Position numbers and translations under genes: made by a program. The notes beneath the pieces were generated by a model. That model had not been told where the DNA came from, ran no database searches, and saw only the letters and a list, made by a program, of their open reading frames with translations. Shown piece by piece: positions 1-64,000 of a stretch of 64,000 nucleotides of DNA (positions are counted from its first letter, which is position 1; every line of letters starts with the position of its first letter). The DNA comes from Callaeas wilsoni (Eukaryota; Chordata; Aves; Passeriformes; Callaeidae), in the NCBI GenBank assembly GCA_013398955.1, contig VWPU01011626.1:32041-96040 (forward strand), in the 5' to 3' direction.

Positions 1-522
1 GTCCCTTGCCTCCTCTCGCCGGACTATCTCCTGTTAATAGGCCAGCTGTCAAAACCAGGTGGGGCAGGGTTCTTTATCTCTCCCACGACCCATCCTCCCT
101 CTGGAGGGATATCTCCTGTTAATGGGCCATCTAGTCTCACTACATGACTGATAAAATTACATCATCCCATTGTGAGATGCTCCGCCCAGAGGGGGGAACC
201 AAGCATCCCATCCTGGATATAAGCTAAGATTCCGAACACCAGAGCCAGCCCTTACCTACTGGATTCCCAGAGGACAAGAGCTACCACTGGACCTTCAGGC
301 CAGACCTTCAGCTACCACCAGACCTTTTCTACAGGAGCACTGCTTCAGCAGAACCATCACTCCTGGAGGACTGCAGCCACCATTTTACTGGACTGCTACC
401 AACACCCTGGCTGACAGGGGTCAATGGTTTCTTTTTGTACTATTGCATTTATTTTAGTTTTTCCTATTAAATTGTATTTCTGACTTGGAGTCTCTCACTG
501 GTTTTGCTTTCAAACTAGTACA
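1..522 (+). mobile_element. Retroviral LTR (5'-truncated by the window edge), probably a solo LTR of an avian endogenous retrovirus
   Basis: The layout is that of U3-R-U5. Two 20-nt direct copies of a TATCTCCTGTTAAT-type element sit at 25-44 and 110-129 (19 of 20 identical), a TATA box ATATAAG at 217-223, a poly(A) signal ATTAAA at 466-471, a G/T-rich U5 and a terminal CA at 521-522. No coding sequence is attached on the visible side. It resembles passerine ERV LTRs from memory; the family is not assigned. It lies opposite in orientation to PTPRZ1. Confidence 0.65.
466..471 (+). terminator. LTR poly(A) signal ATTAAA
   Basis: Lies between the inferred R and U5 of the LTR, followed by a T/G-rich stretch. 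Confidence 0.5.
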
Positions 523-604
523 GTAAGTAAAAGCTCTCCTGCATGACAATGAAGACTGTTTACTCTACATGGAAGACTACTAAGCACAGACTGGAATATT
601 TATA

Positions 605-610
605 TTTATT
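605..610 (-). terminator. Poly(A) signal AATAAA, probable main 3' end of PTPRZ1
   Basis: Reverse complement of TTTATT at this position, in an AT-rich context about 860 nt after the stop codon. It is the last canonical signal before the LTR begins. Confidence 0.55.
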
Positions 611-996
611 TTTGCAATACCAGGGTAAAAACAATTTAACAATGCCAAGTACAGTGTTATTCTCATAAAAACCTTTCATTTCAAAACAAATGATTTCTAG
701 TTCTCACAAAAAGTTAAAATCACATGCAGCTATATGAAGGTAAATTGCTTAAGATGCACAATTATATATCAGAAGACTTTGTTAAAATAAAAACATACTG
801 ACTACATCATTTTAACAAGGCAATTACACAGAACTAGAAAACTGACTCTGTAGTAAAATATAAAAATCTACAATTATAAATATAAATTTGGTCCATGGAT
901 CACTACAGAAGTAGCAGTATTTACAGTAAGTATCAGATTACTATTCTAAATGTCTAATTGAAGTCTTAAAATGTTGAGTGTTATGTAGAACAGTAT

Positions 997-1002
997 TTTA
1001 TT
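997..1002 (-). terminator. Upstream alternative poly(A) signal AATAAA of PTPRZ1
   Basis: Canonical hexamer on the minus strand about 465 nt after the stop codon; use is unproven. Confidence 0.35.
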
Positions 1003-1465
1003 TACATTCTACTATATTAAAAGTTGCATTTCTAGCAAATGTAAATTGTTATAAATACAGCGAATAAACCAAATACTAAACCCATGACATGTTTGTAATT
1101 GAGGATTCCCTAACATCTAAAAATATGGTAATTTTAAGTTAAAAGTAAAGCCATAAATCAAAAAAACTAATACTGAAAAAACATACCACAATTCAATTAT
1201 TAGAAACACTGTAAAAGTCAATCAAGTTAGTCCAGATGTAACAATGTATTACAAGAAATCTTTCAAGAAAAGGCACACATTGTTAATGATAGAAGTTCCA
1301 CAGTAAAGACGTATATAACAGAAATGACTTTGTTTGAGCAATGGTTGGGATCCGATTATATATACTGACTGGACAGATTTTCCCACTCAAAGTACAGAAC
1401 TGAAAATAATAATGGTAAACTCCAGGTGTGATGTAGTGATGTGTATGTTTGATTTGATGTGTTAA

Positions 1466-59422
<57,957 letters not shown>

Positions 59423-59773
59423 CTACAAATCAAAACATTTGGGGTAAATACATTTAAACCCAAACTGGCATCCATACATTTTTTATTGTGGTAATGTTAA
59501 AATACAGTTTGCAGTCTGAGATCAGAGTACCTGCGCTTCTTTTAGACTTTGTCTGTAGCAATATTTAGCACACCTACCACTGATTCCTACCGTCAACAGT
59601 TAAGTCACACTCTGAGCACTCTAGACATCAACACATACATTCTTATGAATGTCTAAGGAAAGCATAAAACAACAACAAAACCCTCATGAACAATGTACAT
59701 AAAACCAAAAAAAAGCTTTCAGATGAAAGGAATCAGCATGCAAAAAACCTTGGGAATTGCTGCAAAACTATCC

Positions 59774-59797
59774 TATCCAAATATCCAAATATCCAAA
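59774..59797 (+). repeat. (TATCCAAA)3 tandem repeat
   Basis: Three perfect 8-nt units. Confidence 0.9.
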
Positions 59798-62700
59798 TAA
59801 TAATCATACCAATGTTAACATTCCTTTTGCATCTATCCAGTAATACTTTTAAATATAAAGAAGCAGTAAAATGTTTTAAGAATTCCTTACACAGAGGGGA
59901 AAACAAACTGATTTTACCCTGGAAAAGGAAAGAGATGAGTGATGCTCCGTCTGAGAGCCTGGCTGTATGGCCCGGCTGTGCCCGTGGAGGGCTGTGCACT
60001 CCCACTCCAGCCATCTGTCTCCCTCTGCAGCCCCCCGGCAGAGAGGAGCTCCTGTGCTGCAGCAGGTGCCTCCCCCAGGGCACAGGGGCTGCGTGGCATT
60101 TCACTGGGGCCAGGTCAGACACAAAACAGGGACACACACAGCATGTCCTTCACTAAAGACTTGATTATTTTCAAGAAATGTGCAAGTACTCCACAAATCA
60201 GAATGATGCATTAGCAGCAGCTCTGACAATCTTTTGTTTATATAACATACTAATATAAACAGAACAATATTTTATGTATCTTAATGTGTTTGAAAACATA
60301 TAGATATCTTTTCCTGACAGGGAATTCTGGCAACACTTCAAAATGCTAATTAAAACCGAGAGTTAACTGCACAGATGTAAGAAAATGGAATTACTTCCCG
60401 TTAACGTCCCACTTACTAGTAGTGAAGAACTAATATTAGCGTATGCAGTGCGTATATTTGAATTCTATTAGACATGTTGAAATAAACCAATGCTCATTTA
60501 CAGGCCAGTGTGCCACATCCAAGTCTGTCAGTGAAGATTTGCTATCTTGTACTCCAGGCAAGGACAGCTTTCTTATTGCACTCAGAAAACTCCTAGAGGG
60601 AAGAAGATATGCAGCCAGTCCTGTAACCATGACAACAGGCAGTATTATAAGATGCTCACCTGGACAGTCAGCTACCTAGAAACAAACCTGAACTAAATTA
60701 TTGAACAAGTACAAGCCAAGTGAGTTACCAGTATCACCTTGCTGCATCAGAATTACTGCAGATGGAATACAAACACATTTACAGCCTGCAAACAGCAACA
60801 GAAGAACCTGGCAGGCACAACAGTCAAATAACCTAAAGTGAGTTCAAGCCACAGGCGTACAAATGTCACCATCCTACAGGTGGGACTAGAGACCTGTACC
60901 AAGCAAGCGCTGGTCACATTGGAAATGGCACATTGGGCAAGCTTTCAGCTCCTCCTCAACTCAGACTTGTCCTGACTTTAGTTGTCAGTTATAATTTATC
61001 ACCTGGAAAAATAATGCAATAGCCTAATTTGTAATGCACTTTCACAAGAAAATATTAGCTAGTATTTAATCTATTTCAAAAGCTTCCCTTAAGAAATTCT
61101 GAGCTCAAGTCAACCAATACTTGGAGATTAATCTGCTCAGGTCTTCTATAGTGAATTTTCTAACAAATACTGAAGGCTTTTAATACCAAGAAAGAAAATT
61201 TTTAAAAAATATAAATTAGAATAGTTAACTTTTAAACAGAAAAGCCTCCAAACAGGGTCAGAAAGGACAGAAATAACAATTCTCAGCTTGCCCTGTGCAT
61301 CATTGCAAAGAGGCTCATGTTTCCAGGTCTGATTTCAGACAGCTCAGTGATTTTCCAAGCTGCAGAAAACTCTTTAAAGCTCTCCCTGGCACGTTTCTGC
61401 CAGTTTGGGTTGAGATGGCTGCCCATGGCCATCCCTCAGAGTTAAGCTGAACTCCCTACTCCATGCTCTATTTCTTTCGCTGCTTTTGCCAAAGCCAAAA
61501 ACTTCCCCAGACTCCTGCAGTTGCCCCAAGGCAGTAGAAATCTCTATTCTCTTTCCAGTGACATACCCAATCCTGTAGCTCACCTGCAGTCTCTCCTTCA
61601 GAACATCATCTTTTTTTTCCCAACATGCGTTTCTGTTATTCTGCTCTCTCTATCACTGACATTAGAACTGACTGAAAACAGTACTCTTTTCTTTTTCCTG
61701 CTTTGGGAAAGTGCCTTTGGGAACTTTCTTCCATGCTTCTTTTGAGGAATGACATTATTGCATTTTTCACCTTGTGTTTAAATTCTCTACTGTCTGCAAT
61801 CATGTTCAATAAAAACAAGTAAATTAAAATTAGAGAAACTATAATCTCCTTCCAATTTCCATAGTTTTGTAATCTGTGGTTTTGCATGTAGAACTTAAGT
61901 TCTTCAGCTCGATAGTCATTACCTGTGGCTCAGTGTGTAATAAACAAAGTCCTAACATGCACCTAGTGATAAAAATTGTAAACTTTGCTCATCCCAGAAG
62001 ACAGTGTGCAGCCATAGCCTTGATAAAAAACTATGGAATAAAACATACAGGAAATCAACGGCAGGGTCTGATCTGGGACAGGAACAAGGGGAATCCCATA
62101 AGGAATGGAGTCTGAGAAGGAATGGAGAACTGGAGTCTGGTCATGATGACCCAAATTATATTTGAGCAGCAAAGTACAAGCTTATGCATGAATTCTGGAA
62201 ATGCTGGAGCAAATATTGGTTGTGTCTATATTAGCAAATAGTGCTGAACAATATGAGCAGCTTTATAGAGGGAAACAGTGGAGGTTGAGGACCAGATGTC
62301 CATACCATATGTTTTTACCTCAGTCTAGCTCTGGTCCCATGGGCTGAATGCCCAGTGGCTGCTGAAGGGTATCAGATACTCTCCTGCAACACAACTCCTG
62401 TCTGGTACCAGTTAAGATGAACCCATGCCACACACTGTGAGACAAATCTATCTTTCAAACCAAAGCTTAGTAAGTGGAGTGCAGACAGGAGATTTACTTC
62501 AAAAGTCCACTCCTAATCTGAACTAAAATGTTAATGTAAATGCATTTGGTGTAGGCAGCAGGTGGTGAAACTGCTGCAGTTTACATAACTTGCTGAAAGC
62601 CAAAGTAAGAGTGAAAGAACTGAATGTTTTTAAACAAGAGCAGATTGTTTTACTATAGGTGTTATGATGAAAATCATAAATCAAAGCTGTGCCAGCCATT

Positions 62701-63102
62701 TTGAAAAATATTGTTTAAACTGAGCTTTGAAAATGAATTCTCCAAACTGTGCTTTGGAAATCTGAAGGGAACAAAAATATGCACAATATATCTTGAAGAG
62801 TGCACAGAGGAAGAATGTTTGTCAAAGGTGTCGGATCTGAAGAAGTAACTGGCAATTCACAAAGAATGGAAATAAACCTGAACCTAATCTACTTTGATTA
62901 AATGGAGACCTGCCTATACCATAACTTTTACCACTCTTGTCCAGGGCAGAATGCCCGAAGAAAATTTTCCTAGGCTTTCTTTCTAGGAAATGTTCATATC
63001 TAACTCTGCTCCTCAACCTTAGTCCCTGTGATCCCACCCCTACAACAAGCATCCAGTTCTCCTTTTGGCTGCCACTTCAGCTCTCACTGAAAGAAAGAAA
63101 CA

Positions 63103-63233
63103 GAGGCGCTGGGTGTGTCCAGAGAAGGGCAAGAGAGCTGGCAAAGGGTCTGGAGTCCATCTCTTACGAGGAGCAGCTAAGGGAGCTGGGGCTGTTTAGC
63201 ATGGAGAAAAAGAGGCTCAGGGAAGACCTTTAA
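63103..63233 (+). mobile_element. CR1 LINE fragment, short internal piece
   Basis: The run GTGTCCAGAGAAGGGCAAG, CTTACGAGGAGCAGCTAAGG, GAGCTGGGGCTGTTTAGC, GAGAAAAAGAGGCTC follows the sense CR1 consensus of the distal reverse transcriptase region. Orientation is opposite to PTPRZ1. Truncated at both ends. Confidence 0.88.
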
Positions 63234-64000
63234 TGAAATGGATGTGAATCTTAGGGTTTATTTTATAGATGAAAGAGAGCAGAAAAGAGAGATGGATTCT
63301 ATACCTCTGCTTAATTTCTTCCTCTCCATTTTTATCAGCTTTTGCTTTCATGATGTTAAAATTACTTCTATAAATATGGATTGGACACACTTAGGAGATT
63401 AAAGATAACCCCTCTGTGTGGACTGTTAATAACGGATTTGCCTTATCAAAAAAAGTTATTGACTTATCATTATGAAGTGCTAAGTGGTTTTAATTATTTT
63501 TTTTTTAGCAAACATGTTTTATCTAAGATATGAAAAACCAGAAATAAGGCCACAAAAAGATATGCATACTTATACTGGGACAAAGTTTGGATTTAGATGC
63601 CAAATCAATATTACTCTGAACTTTGAAATATAGTTATTATACCAAAAGTTGCACGATGCAATCTCTAATCCTCCAAGGCAGAAGAATGACTTCAGTTCTC
63701 AATCTGGATGAGTGCACTACTGGCCCAAAGAGAGAAATTCTGCCAATATGGATCTTGGGAATGTTACCACAGCTCATATTCCAAAGGCTATAACATAACG
63801 CTTTGCATTCTATGGAAACATTATGGTCAAGAAAAAATGGATGACTTAAGTTCCACATATTACTGAGTAGAAGGCAATGCTTCTGTGTTATCTTGATCTT
63901 CACTGTAAGAGTTTTTGGGTTTTGTCTTTCCCCTCCAAAAGCCCCAACTATCCCCACAGCTTGATCATGATCAGTCTTGCAAGTTGTAGGGGTTTGGGTT

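Larger units (their letters stand above)
586..1465 (-). other. PTPRZ1: PTPRZ1 3' untranslated region (end approximate)
   Basis: About 880 nt of AT-rich sequence after the stop, without recognised repeats. On the minus strand an AATAAA lies at 610-605, followed by a U/G-bearing stretch toward 560, which fits cleavage near 586. A second AATAAA at 1002-997 could give a shorter UTR of about 480 nt. The exact end is inference. Confidence 0.6.
59423..64000 (-). other. PTPRZ1 intron 2, partial (runs off the window)
   Basis: At least 4578 nt. No exon encoding the expected residues just before TLNQKNWG was found, so exon 2 lies beyond 64000. Contains a TATCCAAA triplet repeat (59774-59797), a GC-rich patch near 59940-60130 and a small CR1 fragment. 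Confidence 0.8.

Noticed and set aside
59733..60164. Open frames of 134 and 156 codons on opposite strands in intron 2
   Set aside because: Compositional, overlapping on both strands, no conserved motif and no splice or promoter context.
60729..60755. Possible 27-nt in-frame exon in intron 2 (acceptor CTGCAG, donor GTAACT, open in phase 1)
   Set aside because: Short AG-to-GT intervals open in one phase arise often by chance. The donor is moderate, the encoded residues have no recognised counterpart, and it is not the expected exon 2.

Overview
The window is vertebrate nuclear DNA, most likely from a bird and probably a songbird. The evidence is AT-rich introns with strict GT-AG exons, two avian-type CR1 LINE fragments, a retroviral LTR that resembles passerine LTRs, and exon products very close to the mammalian receptor phosphatase PTPRZ1. 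No bacterial, plasmid, phage or CRISPR feature is present.

One gene explains essentially all coding signal: PTPRZ1 (receptor-type tyrosine phosphatase zeta / phosphacan) on the minus strand. I could place 28 consecutive exons, whose number and content match exons 3 to 30 of the 30-exon mammalian gene as I remember it. Every junction is GT-AG, and the reading phase closes exactly from position 59422 to the stop at 1466, giving 2277 codons in this window. Exons 1 and 2 (signal peptide and first mature residues) must lie to the right of position 64000.

Layout from the 5' side (right) to the 3' side (left): carbonic-anhydrase-like domain (59422-51045), fibronectin type III domain (45657-44645), a short linker exon (38246-38203), the 3.57-kb spacer exon for chondroitin sulfate attachment (35614-32044), transmembrane exon (28469-28325), juxtamembrane exons including a 21-nt microexon (21270-15280), catalytic phosphatase domain D1 (about 15376-6720), pseudo-phosphatase domain D2 (6089-1466) with a C-terminal PDZ-binding tail, and a 3' UTR to about 586. 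A 5'-truncated LTR in the opposite orientation occupies positions 1-522, just past the inferred poly(A) site.

The sequence appears to encode the three classical products of this locus: the full-length receptor, the short receptor (an in-phase internal splice donor in exon 12 at 34659/34658), and secreted phosphacan (a TAG stop inside the exon-12 donor, with an AATAAA signal about 85 nt further on). The rest is intron. The most notable intronic material is a compact CpG island in intron 8, a pair of CTCF-like motifs in the same intron, and a candidate in-frame 36-nt cassette exon. I found no evidence for a wholly new biological system.
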